A stretch of DNA of 64,000 bases from Aldrovandia affinis (taxonomy: Eukaryota; Chordata; Actinopteri; Notacanthiformes; Halosauridae). Shown here piece after piece: positions 9,700-19,550 of this stretch. Numbering within the stretch: position 1 is the stretch's first letter; each line of letters opens with the position of its first letter. Under the pieces are notes generated by a model. That model did not search any database, had not been told where the DNA came from, and was given only the letters and a program-made list of their open reading frames with translations. The position numbers and the translations under genes were made by a program. The stretch covers positions 248,001 through 312,000 of the forward strand of contig JAINUG010000138.1 of NCBI GenBank assembly GCA_029706075.1, in the 5' to 3' direction.

Positions 9700-9996
9700 G
9701 GTCCAAGTTCAGTCCAGGGAGGATTGTTGCTTTGAGTGTAAAGATCCAAAATCTCTCTTGTTGCAGTCGTCTTTTAAATGTATCCCCACCCCACTAGCAG
9801 ACGCATTCAGAACCTCTATCCTGATTACTCTAAGAGAATCTGGGAAATATAATGCTTCACCATAGGGTAGACTTTGATTTGAATTTGAATCTGTATTCTG
9901 CAATTCTTTTTGGATTTTGTACTACCGATATAAAAACATCCAGACGGACATTCATGATGATAGATTACAAATGAAGTACTACTGTTAATGAGCCCG
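9700..9996 (-). pseudogene. Penelope-like element GIY-YIG endonuclease remnant
   Basis: On the minus strand a frame reads FVIYHHECPSGCFYIGSTK, matching the pattern V-x-Y-x-x-x-C-P-x-G-x-x-Y-x-G-x-T of the GIY-YIG domain at the C-terminus of Penelope-like retroelements. After a frameshift, the downstream part (about 9800-9720) resembles the end of that domain, with a TREILDLYT-like segment before NPP and GLN-like residues. The rest of the element (RT) is not found upstream. The C-x-x-C-like spacing before the Y-x-G is a feature of the Neptune type. Family call is by motif only. Confidence 0.5.
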
Positions 9997-10079
9997 TTGA
10001 CCCATTGATTATCCAAAATGTTATGCCATGTCTATGATGTCATGGGTTGAGGGAATCTAACTCCCAACCCAGACCCTAG

Positions 10080-10560
10080 GTGCCGTATTCTCCCTATACC
10101 ACCAAAGAAGCAATCAGAAACAGGAATTGCAAAAAAAGAACCCCTTTTTCTAGCAATTATAGAATGCCCAATCATAGTATTAAGCCACGCTCTCCACTGT
10201 CAATCTGGGAGAGCGCAGACAAGCGCATGTTCTCCCCTGATACACGTGATGTCAGCCCCCGCTTCATTTGACAACGCAGTCCACAAGTTAAGCTTGCACA
10301 GACCTAAGTCGGAGAAAGATGCTTCATGTGCAGCTTCATACTGGAAGACTGTGGGCACCCGAATAGACCAGCAGGGGTCACTGGTGAGCGATGAGATGCA
10401 GACAATCTGGACAAAATTGAATCCCTTCCTCCCTAGCTGATGCCACCACCAATTATGGGTTTCTCCGTGGGGCTGCTGGCCACAGTCAACACTGGCATGG
10501 TCTGGATGCACTAGATCATGTGGCTATTCCACACACTGGAACAGGGCCTTAACATGATGA
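10080..10560. other. Possible decayed SINE-like or other old repeat, unassigned
   Basis: The segment is richer in GC than its flanks, with GAGCGCAGACAAGCGCATG and a CTAGCTGATGCCACCACC-like block that I associate with widespread fish SINE-like repeats. No polymerase III boxes can be placed with confidence and no target duplications are visible. Confidence 0.25.
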
Positions 10561-10734
10561 GCCACCTATCAGCCCTAGAATTGCAGTTTTGAGATTTCTT
10601 TATTATAGGGGCAGAGCCTTTATTCTTATTTTTTGCCTTTTTATTTAGAAGAAAGAAAATTGCAAGCCAGCTCTGCTAGCAACGTCTATAACAGTTAATA
10701 GCCCTATAGTCCTATATTTAAAGGTTTTTTTTGT

Positions 10735-10842
10735 ATTTTGTGTTGATTCTTGATAAGAAATCCCAATTAAATCCATTTTGATTTCATTAAGTAAAATAAT
10801 AAAATGAGAAAAATGCCAAAAGGGGTGAATACTTAGTGTATG
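10735..10842 (+). repeat. Isolated Tc1-like terminal repeat
   Basis: The end AAATGCCAAAAGGGGTGAAT is nearly the same as the right arm of the fold-back element at 25531-25704. Only one arm is present here. Confidence 0.55.
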
Positions 10843-10856
10843 TATGTATGTATACC

Positions 10857-11073
10857 CTCAGTGGCCACTTTATTAGGTACGCCTGTACACCTGCTTGTTA
10901 ATGCAATTATCTAATCAGCCAATCACGTGGCAGCAACTCAATGCATAAAAGCGTGCAGACATGGTCAAGAGGTTCAGTTGTTGTTCAGACCAAAAATCAA
11001 GTGACTTTAACCATGGAATGATTGTTGGTGCCAGACGGGGTGGTGTGAGTATCTCAGAAACTGCTGATCTCAT
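10857..11073 (+). pseudogene. Tc1-like 5' end with transposase N-terminal remnant
   Basis: The left end reads CAGTGGCCACTTTATTAGG, a familiar Tc1-like terminus. It is followed by a leader and a plus-strand frame from about 10961 with [25 protein letters not shown], the helix-turn-helix region that binds the terminal repeats. The homology stops abruptly near 11073, where sequence of another Tc1 family on the opposite strand begins. It is a truncated piece. Confidence 0.65.
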
Positions 11074-11082
11074 GGAATTTCT

Positions 11083-11240
11083 CATGATCCTTTGTTCTCT
11101 TGGCTGTGTGCTTCGGGTCATTGTCATGTTGGAAGGTAAACCTTCGCCCCAGTCTGAGGCCCAGAGTGCTCTGGAGCAGGTTTCCTTCAAGGATCTTGGT
11201 GTACTTAGCTGCATTCATCTTTCCCTCTATCAGGACTAGT
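11083..11240 (-). pseudogene. Tc1-like transposase, central catalytic fragment
   Basis: On the minus strand the segment reads [22 protein letters not shown] residues and then [11 protein letters not shown] across two frames, the region around the second catalytic aspartate of Tc1 transposases. It is in the opposite orientation to the fragment at 10857-11073 and belongs to a different family. Stops and a frameshift make it inactive. Confidence 0.7.
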
Positions 11241-11245
11241 CGCCC

Positions 11246-11502
11246 TGTCCCTGTTCAAAATGCACCTCAGCTCACTTTTGGGTGTCATATCAAAGGGTGT
11301 GCACACTTGTGTACATATAATATTTTACAGTTTGATTTTTAATAAATTAGCACAAATGTCTAAAAACCTGTTTTCACTTTGTCATTATGGGATATTTTGT
11401 GTAGAATTTCGAGACAAAAAATGAACTTAATCTATTGTAGAATAAGTCTGTAATGCAATGAAATGTGGAGAGGGTGAAAGGGGTGTGCAGACTTTCCGGC
11501 TT
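11246..11502 (-). repeat. Tc1-like terminal region
   Basis: The stretch with TAAAAACCTGTTTTCACTTT, AAAATGAACTTAATC and GGTGAAAGGGGTGTGCAGAC is the subterminal and terminal repeat of a common fish Tc1 family. It probably belongs with the transposase fragment at 11083-11240. It abuts the next Tc1 element directly. Confidence 0.6.
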
Positions 11503-11704
11503 GACTACCAGTAAAAAGTTTTAGAACACCCCCATTTTTCCAGTTTTTACTGAAATTTAAGCAGTTCAAGTCCAGTGAATAACCTGAAATGGTACAAAGG
11601 TAAGCGGTAAACTGCCAGAGGTAAAATATATTTTTTTTTAAGTTTAGGTTACCAAAAACTGAAAAATAATGTACATTTCAGAGTTATAAAAAAGGCCATT
11701 TTCA

Positions 11705-12835
11705 GGGAACAAGTAATGGGTTAACGTGGGTTAACAGTCACTCTGTGAAAGTCGCCGACTCTGGATCCAGAAAAAGAGTCCCAGACCATCACGCTTCCTC
11801 ATCCATGTTTGACAGTTAGTGTCACACACTGAGGAACCATCCTTTCGCCTACTCGACGGCGTACAAAAACCATGCATGATGAACCGAAGATTTCAATTTT
11901 CGATGAATCCATCCATAAGACCTTCTTCCAGTCTTCAGTAGTCCACTGGCGGTGCTTCATACCCCAGGCAATCCTCTTTTTGTCATGGTTTTACCTTGTT
12001 CGGCCTCTGGAGGGTGCGTGGTCATGTGATGGTCTTTTCCCTTGTCTGCTTGAGGAATCATTGTAATTTCCGCGGTCTTTATATGGTCTTGTGTCGGTGA
12101 GTTCTCTGATCGCTTTCAGCTGAGAGCTATCAGTGTTAATCCTGTCTCTTATTTAAGGTCTCTGTTTCCCTCATGCAAACGCTTCTGTGTAAATTAATTG
12201 TTACGCTCTAGCCGGTATTCTGAACTAAGATCTAGTTTCAGCACTCTGTGGTTCTCTCAGTTAAAGAGAGAAGGTACTACTTATTCATCTCTATATAAAG
12301 GTTTAGTGTCACCACTCTGTGGTAACCTTTTAGGGAGATTTATCTTCTTTTTGTTTTTATCAAGGGTTTTAAGCTCACCACTTCGGTGGTTTTCCTTTTG
12401 AGATTTATTCTTTGTTTATCGGGGCTAATGTTCCCCAGAGCTAAGGTCTCTATAGCTATTTATTTTCTTAGCTAATTCGGTGAGGAGTATTCACCCTTTC
12501 AGGGTTGTTTTCTGTTGATTTTATTCCCGTGAAGTTTTTTTCCGGGGTTTCCTTTCTTTTCGTTTTCTTTCTATTTTTCCCTGCTCCCTATTCTGTTTGC
12601 AGATTTAGTGGCTGAGCGCTTGTGTTCAGCTTTTAGATACTCGTGAGATCTGCCACCTTCGATCCACACTACACTTTTTCTTATTTTGCCATCTTAGCAA
12701 TGGCTTTCTTACTGCCACTCGACCTGTCAAACCTGCAGTTTGAAGTCTTGTCTTCACAGTTGAAACTGAGACCAGTGTTAAGCTGTGCTTGAAGCTGTTG
12801 TCCTGTAAGCCGCCTATCACGCAAGCTGTTGACAC
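11705..12835 (-). pseudogene. Tc1-like transposase remnant, interrupted by the LTR
   Basis: The N-terminal half (12680-12835, minus) reads VSVSTVKTRLQTAGLTGRVAV and KPLLRWQNKKK, the DNA-binding region. The middle (11705-11975) carries the segment before and around the first catalytic aspartate and a VTLTVKHG-like block, with frameshifts. The C-terminal catalytic part with the second aspartate and the glutamate is deleted, and the frame passes into the terminal repeat. A 693-bp LTR separates the two halves. Inactive. Confidence 0.75.
11981..12673 (+). mobile_element. Solo LTR, 693 bp, with 5-bp target duplication
   Basis: CTTTT is repeated directly at 11976-11980 and 12674-12678, and the insert starts TGTCATGG and ends CACTACA. 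Removing it restores the Tc1 sequence seen at 20979-21884. A TATA-like CTATATAAAG lies at 12291-12300 on the plus strand. Several short palindromes of the form CACCACnnnnGTGGT occur at about 12309-12325 and 12375-12392. No internal retroviral or gypsy genes remain. The superfamily is not determined. Confidence 0.85.
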
Positions 12836-13134
12836 TCAGAAACTTGTCTTCTGATTTTGTTGTGGCTTTGACAGACCTTCCTGTCAGAGTTTCCTCCAGT
12901 TTCCAAGTGCCTTTTGATGGTGTAGGAAACTACTCACTGCCAAAACATTTACATTATTTTTCAGTTTTTGGTAACCTAAACATTTTTTTTAACCTCTGGC
13001 AGTTTACCGCTTATCTTTGTACTATTTCAGGTTATTCACTGGACTTGAACTGCTTAAATTTCAGTAAAAACTGGAAAATGGGGGTGTTCTAAAACTTTTG
13101 ACCGGTAGTGTATATAGATATATACATACAGGTA

Positions 13135-13372
13135 ACTGTGCTAAACAGTTGGCAAAGTGTTCTTTTATTTTCTCCAAATCCCTTTTTCTCCAAACGTATC
13201 TCCTTTTGTTGTGGCCAAACAGTTAAATTTTCATTTAATCAGTCGGAAGCACATTGTTCCAAAAACCTCAGGCTTATCAAGGTTTATTTTGCATACTTTA
13301 GACAATGACTTTTATGATGAGGTTGTAGAAAAGGCTTCCTTCTGACAACTCTGCGATTACATTTTTGTCTTG
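13135..13372 (-). pseudogene. Tc1-like transposase fragment, third family
   Basis: On the minus strand, VVRRKPFLQPHHKSHCLKYAK is followed by a shifted frame around LTVWPQQKEIRLEKKGFGEN. This is the region from the end of the DNA-binding part to just after the first catalytic aspartate. No terminal repeats can be assigned. It is directly next to the 11503-13112 element. Confidence 0.6.
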
Positions 13373-14166
13373 CAGCAAATCTAGCTAGCTGGCTCCAGTA
13401 GCAAGCTAACATCTGGCAGCAGTTCTGATGTGAAGTACACTGGTGCTTGGTTGACGGCCTGTAACATTGCTGTGAGGGCAGTTGTAAGCGAGATTGATAT
13501 CGAGTTGCAGGGCCATCTTTCAACAACTCTGTGATAAAACTTTAGCAACTTAACTATGTATGTTTTTTATGTAGAGTTGTGATTTCATTCTTTGATTGAA
13601 ATGGGGTCCTTATTTGTGTGGCCTAGTTAGTCGGCTACCTTGCTGGTTATTTAGTCTTTAGTCTGGCCTAAAGCTGTATGATATTCACCTCTCTGTTGTT
13701 GGAACATGCCCATATTCATCACCACACACACCACACACAACAATTGTAAGGGCATTACCATTCCCAACTGTAGTCAAGCAATACCCCACCCCTTTTATCT
13801 TTATACATTATTCTGTCCCAAAAGTGTGGGAAGTTTTGTTACAGTTAAAAGCAAATATTATTATTTTTTAAAACAGTTTATGATGCATTTTGTATATATA
13901 CTGTATTTGTTTTTTTTTAAACATTGTAATACAGCTTGTTGCTATGTCCTTAATGAATAAACAAATAAAATAAATTATAAGCGACAAGTAAGACTTGCAG
14001 ACAGTTTTGAGGGGTATGATTTTTCTTTTGCCTGTGGATCAAATGGGCTGGGATTTCTTATCCTCCCATCTCTGTGCAATGGATATTTGTTGAAGTTTGT
14101 TGAAGCTCCATTGCCTAGTTATGACTCCATTGCCTAGTTATGACTTGATGAAAAAATACATTGTGA

Positions 14167-14545
14167 GTTTGGGGGCGGCGGATAGGTGTAGCAGTCTAAC
14201 GCACCGTATTGTGGCTGGTCCGATATGGTGTGCGCTGCCTGTCAGGGATGCGGTTTGAAACCTTACCAGACCGGCCCTGGTCATCAGCCCTGATTGGGGG
14301 CAGCATTTGGCTGTCCGCCCAAGGGGAGGGGGGAGGGTGAGCCAGCTCGAGTTCGCTGTGAAACACATCAGGAGTCTCCAGAATGTTGGTGGGCAAATTC
14401 TGTCTCGAAGGAAGCGGAGTTCACTGCCCTCGGATAATTTGCTTGCCTCGTGGAGACGAACAGTCGAGTCATGTTTGGAGGGTAAATCTAAATAAATAGA
14501 GGGTATAATTGGCTACCAAATTCGGAGAGAAAAAAAAAAAAAAAT
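14167..14545 (+). repeat. tRNA-derived SINE with AATTGGCTACCAAATT tail
   Basis: The head has GTGTAGCAGTCTAACGC (A-box-like) and GGTTTGAAACC (B-box-like). The body ends with GGTATAATTGGCTACCAAAT and a poly-A run. The same tail occurs at 19395-19550 and 58248-58560, so three copies of one family are present. It differs from the L2-tailed SINE family. Confidence 0.7.
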
Positions 14546-16717
14546 GTTGGCAAAGGTTAACTGTACAATATTAAACAAAACTTGATAGGGTGTTGTGTGT
14601 TGTTAGTGGCTACTGTGACATTCTCTCCCATTAATTTTCATCAATTTCGAGTTCATTTCAGAATTTCTGAGTGGCATGGCACTCTTACTTGAATGTCCCA
14701 GATTTTTTTGTTTTGTCAACTCTTATGGTCACTAAAAATGGTTCTTGTTTGGAATATATGGGAAAGATTCTTAAAAGACATATAAGATGTCAAAGCTCTG
14801 CCTGGGATTCTCATTTAATTACGAAGAAGAACTTTAGGTCCTCTTCATGTAAAAATTATTGGGCACCCACAATTTATGGACGGCAGTGGTTGTTTGTTGT
14901 TATAGAACATCATAATGTAGTGATTTTGTATCCTCCAGGACTGAATGTGCAGTGTTGAATTGAACTGTGCTGTGAACTGTGGAGTGGGCCGGAGGTAACC
15001 GTGGCATGCTGTAATTGTAAGGTTTTATGTTTGTGTTTCTCGCCACATCCCTTGGCTGACCACATTACAGCTGCATTGCACAATGGTTTTTCTCCATGAA
15101 GTTCCAAGGCTTTGGCTCACGATTCCTTGCTATCTCATGGCTAAATATTTCTGCCAAATACAAAATCTGCTTAATGTCCCATGAGAGCAAGATTTAAATG
15201 CAACATTTAATTAATTAGCACAGCTCTGTTATTAATAAAAAACAAAAAATGGATATCAAAATGCTTCCTACTCCATAAAAATGTATATCTAGAACCTAAT
15301 CTTGCCTGAAAACGTACAAAAAAGTAATTAATTTCACACAGTCATTAATAGGCAATACACATCCAAAATAACGTTAATCAGTGTGGAGGTACATATACAC
15401 AAACACAAAAGTTAGTGGTACCACAACACCAATGAAATAACACATTTAGAAGCAGTGTAGAACTGTTGGCCTCCAAGCAAAATGGGTGTCTAATCGGAGG
15501 GCTGAATGGCCTCAATAAATTTGAACGCGCACATTGCAGCCGTGAAAGGCTGGGGTCCTGCACAGCTGGACCAAGGCACATTTGTCTCCGTCTGTTTGAG
15601 TTTCCTCAGCGCCAGGGTCTGTTCCACCCACTGGCCTTGCCTGGCTCCAGTCAGGCACCATGCTTGATTAACGGCAGCTGGAGGTGTCCAATCATTTCCT
15701 TCCTTAATAATAAAGCACAGCCCAAACCAGGCCAGCACTCACCTCTGCCCCTTTCACCTTTGGAAGTGGCCTGTTACCCTGGGGTGAGGTGGGATGTTTG
15801 AGGTCACCCTGCATCTCGGACGCCTCTCCTCTACAAAGAAGTTAAGTCAAAAAGGGGCCATTTTATTTTACATTTTAAATGACAACTCGTGAATGAAATG
15901 TATTTTTTTTAAACAATGTTTTTTTCTTTAAATAATGCACAATAATGCTTACCTGGACAGTGTATTCATATTTTCTGTCACAAATAACTTTATACATTTC
16001 TTCAATAAATTACAAATAACAGATAATAGATATTTTTGGAAATAATCACAGATGGCAAGTTTAGAGAAAAGAAAGAAAGAAAAAAATATTTTCTAAATAA
16101 GCTATAATAAATGCATAAATGGACAAGGTATTTAACTTAAAAAATCTACCAAAATTACAAACCTTTCCCACATTGCAATGGAATGAGCTATAGATAAATA
16201 AATGAACAAACCAATTGAAAGACAGATATATTGATAGACAGATAGAATGCATATGTGACAGAAACTAATAAATAGGTTCATCTCTACACATGGTTCCTGA
16301 AGAGTGACTGAAAAATAATTATGCATATGCAAGTATCTATGATAGACTAGGGTATACAAATAATATAAAACAATACATTTATCCCAATTAATTTCTAGTT
16401 TTTGTACATTTTCAATCCTATACACTTTTTGACAACTTTAAAAGAAAGTTTCTCTTTTGTCAGCAAATCTGATCATCACCAAAGGCTCCTGGTAGAACCG
16501 CCTTCTTACTCAAAAGTTTGGTGTCATCACTGATCTCTGAAATGGCCCACGTAGTTTTTGACGTTTGTCACATTTTTAAAACAAAACATAAATAACAAAA
16601 TTAGATTATCCTAAATAACTTCCATTGGGGAGGGTGGGGGGAAGGGCAGTCATAAACTCCACATCTCATCACAATGTTAGATCCTTGGAGCATGTACCAG
16701 AGAAAACCAGCAGTTAG
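14546..16717. other. Repeat-poor sequence, possible 3' UTR and non-coding conserved DNA
   Basis: No transposon motifs are recognised. The piece 15460-15800 is GC-richer and ordered in base composition. From about 15850 to 16700 the DNA is AT-rich and could be the 3' UTR of the candidate exon at 16718-16804, with AATAAA motifs on the minus strand (for example TTTATT near 15863). This is inference. Confidence 0.3.
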
Positions 16718-16804
16718 TCACAAAAGTAAGTGTCTCAGTGCAGAAACATAGCCACTAATAGCTGATTCCAAGTCCTCCAGGGCCAAGACTCCATTCATCT
16801 GCAG
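16718..16804 (-). CDS. Candidate terminal coding exon of an unidentified host gene
   Basis: On the minus strand a pyrimidine tract ending TTTTTTCTTTCTTACAG precedes 28 codons and a TGA stop. The open frame contains MNGVLALEDLESA and SGYVSALRHL. The other two frames close quickly (one after two codons, one after fifteen). The location in a repeat-poor stretch, with AT-rich DNA after the stop, fits a last exon and 3' UTR. I do not recognise the protein. No upstream exon was identified with confidence in the window; the preceding exon should lie at higher coordinates. A chance acceptor with a short frame cannot be excluded. Confidence 0.35.
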   Translation of the reverse strand: MQMNGVLALEDLESAISGYVSALRHLLL

Positions 16805-16808
16805 CTGT

Positions 16809-18319
16809 AAGAAAGAAAAAACCGTCTCTGTTGTTGCAGGATTATCAAATCAATTTGTTTATCAGTGAGGTTTTCTCCTTAGCTGGGACAAGATATCAAG
16901 TGGTGTGCTACCTAAATACTTCACCCCTTCACAAGCACAACCCCCACCCCTCCCTCCCTCTGGTGCTAAGATAGTTTGTTCCATGACTATGTAGGCAGGA
17001 ACAAAGGGACTGAAGAGAAGAAAGGCCGTGGTTCAGGCAAGAACACAAGCTTATCCCAGTGGTTCTCTATTTTTTAACTTGATCGCCAATGATACAAGTG
17101 ATCAAAGCCTGGAACCCCGGGAGAGGCTTAGGACCGGCAGTGCGGCCGGTGGAAAGCTTCCTGGTGATTTGTAAGCAGGAAAAGACTTTTGACATGAGAG
17201 ACGGCTTAAACGGCAGAACAATGATAATAAACCAGCTGTAAAATACTTTGTGTTGCCCTTGAATTGATGCAGATTGTCCTGAACTGTTTTCCTTTTCTTG
17301 TGAATGTCTGGGAGTCCCACTGGGTCTTTTAAACAATCACATGTACATAATACAAAAGGGTTTATTAATAAAGGGGGAGGGGGGGCGTTCTTTGTTCTCC
17401 AAATAGTGAACCCAGACAACTTCCACAGGCTTTCATGCCATCTCTTATTTCCTATGTTTTCCCCCCCAGACAAAGGATTTTCAGAAAATGGGATTATACT
17501 AATTTAGGTTATGGTGTTATCTTTTTTTTTGCACATCCTTGAATGTGTAAGAGTGTTCCTCTTTGAAACCACATGTCACCTTCATCGTAATCGAGCACAA
17601 TATATTGATTAAAGTTAAAGTTTTTTAATGCAAATTCAGATGAGCCTTGTTAATACCCCAATTACTGTGAAGATTAAAGTTTATTTGTGCATCTCTTATG
17701 TTTTTGTGAGTATTTGATAGATAGGTTTGAGTCCCACCTTATTATCAAAATCTGGAGCATTCATATGCTATTAACCACATATCAGTAGCTAAATTAGATT
17801 TTTTTAGTTTTAGGTATTTGTCCTAAACTTTGAAGTTCAGCCATCACTGAACTCTCCAAACTGTGTTTGTGAATAAAAAAACATTATTTGTCTTGTATTT
17901 AACCTTGACTCAAGGACAAATGTTGATTGAATCAGGCCTTGGACTTGGACAAATGGTTCATGTTTTGCTTGGGCATATACTGTTATTTATCCAGTTAGAG
18001 TATTTGTTCTGATGCTTGATAGACATGGAATAACTATTAATCTGAATTATAAGTATGAAATTGAAGCATTTGAATAGGCATTCAACAAGTGAGAACCAAA
18101 TACATTTTTCACACCTTGTTTTGGTCTTATTACACCAGAAGGTGATACGATTCTAAGAATTCAATTCAAGAATAAAAATTAAAATGTGATAGAATAAAGC
18201 AGTCACGTGTTATGTCCATGAGATATCTGGTTCATAAAAAATATAAAAATACCATTATGCATCCCATGCCTATTTAAAATTTGTAATCAATAAAATGTGT
18301 GTCTCCTACAGCAGATATG
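16809..18319. other. Unassigned single-copy-like sequence
   Basis: No repeat ends or domain motifs are seen. If the exon at 16718-16804 is real, this is intron on the minus strand. Confidence 0.3.
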
Positions 18320-19375
18320 CAGCTGGGGGCGCTGTGGGTAGTTGTTGACAAGTCATAGTTGTCATGGAGATCACTGTGCAGTGTGGGCGCTAAAGCAGCA
18401 GACATGCAAGAGCAAGAGGCAGAAAGAAACATGGATGTACGTCCCAATGCTCGACTACAATCACCAGTGTGGAAATACTTTACCAGAGCAGATAAAACCG
18501 TCAGCTGCAATGCTACCCTAAAGTACCACAACAGTACCAGCGCTATGCATAACCATTTAAAGCTACACCTGCTTATGACTAGCGCTAGCAGCCACAACGT
18601 TAGTGAGGAGAAGCGCCAACAGAGTGAACAAAGTAATGTTAGGCAGACGACAATCAGAGAATTCTCCAAACGTCCGATCACCGACCACAGAAAAAGGAAA
18701 AGAACAGGTCTGTTAGTAAATTTCATTGTGAATGATATTCGCAATGAGAAGCAGTTCCCCTGCCTGGCCAAGCTGGCCAAAAGCTACCTGGCTATCCCAG
18801 CCAGCAGTACCCTTAGTGAGAGCTCACGTTGATGCCCTTATCTTTTTGAACGCTATTCAGGAGCGCAGAACGAGGGTCATAAATGAGGAGGACTTTGGCG
18901 AGAGCGAGTAACCTAGGCAGATAAATATTTTGCTTTACTTTGCCATCTTTACAGTGTACACACAGTGGAATAACGTTTACCACCGTGCACTTTCGTTATG
19001 GTGAGTAAGTTTTATAAAATAAACAGAATTTAAGGTATTTAGAGAAGGAAACACTTCCGCTATCCCTGCAAGAAAGCAGTCACGTTGTTACTGCAGTCAA
19101 ACAGTATCCCCAGCTCAGACAAGCTTGCTGGGGGTTTAGTGCAATCACATCGCGGCTCATTTGTAAACAGCCTCTCAGAGCCAACCGAGGACTCTGCTAT
19201 TTCACCTACCCCCAGGTTGGTCCCGCCTACATTAGTTAAGCCTTTACTGGTTGTATTTGAAACCTTTTTGACGAGAATTGATCATTGTTATTGGGTGAAA
19301 AAAATATGATATCTCCCGTGATTAATCGACTATTCGACTACTTTTTGGGAGTAGTTGATGACTACTAAAATGCAG
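18320..19375 (+). mobile_element. Internally deleted hAT-like transposon
   Basis: The stretch carries a frame joining a BED-finger head directly to a hAT dimerisation tail, and ends in DNA with ATTAATCGACTATTCGACTA and AGTAGTTGATGACTACTAAA, a palindromic end like those of fish hAT elements. The left end and the target duplication were not located, so the borders are approximate. Confidence 0.6.
18404..18832 (+). pseudogene. hAT (ZBED-type) transposase, head fused to tail by deletion
   Basis: From an ATG at 18404, the frame runs 142 codons. It shows SPVWKYFTRADKTVSCNATL and NSTSAMHNHLKLH, a BED zinc finger that has lost codons between the two expected cysteines, so only one Cys remains of the first pair. 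RQTTIREF and RPITDHRKRK follow, the linker of this family. It then jumps to FPCLAKLAKSYLAIPASS, the start of the C-terminal dimerisation block. The whole RNase-H-like catalytic domain is missing. It cannot transpose. A ZBED-like DNA-binding role is unlikely because the finger is broken. Confidence 0.75.
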
Positions 19376-19394
19376 CAGTCCTGAATGCCCTACA

Positions 19395-19550
19395 ACCTGG
19401 CGAGTTCTGTCTCGGATGAGGCAGTTTGGTGCTTTTGTCACCGGCCCAGGGTTGCAGCAGTGAGCTCGTATTATCAGGGAAGGGAATTAGAAATAGTGTA
19501 CAATTGGCTACCAAATTGGGAGAAAAAACTGAAAAAATCCAAAACAAATT
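19395..19550 (+). repeat. SINE fragment with AATTGGCTACCAAATT tail
   Basis: The segment ends with ACAATTGGCTACCAAATTGG and a run of A-rich sequence, matching the tails at 14167-14545 and 58248-58560. The tRNA-like head is truncated. Confidence 0.6.

Larger units (their letters stand above)
11503..13112 (-). mobile_element. Non-autonomous Tc1-like element split by a solo LTR
   Basis: Long inverted ends of about 200 bp are visible (left from GTTTTAGAACACCCCCAT, right complementary and ending near GACCGGTAGTGTA at 13112). The net length without the LTR is about 0.91 kb, close to the copy at 20979-21884. Both copies join the transposase at the same internal point to the same terminal sequence, so they descend from one deleted founder. 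Orientation is taken from the transposase remnant. Confidence 0.88.
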
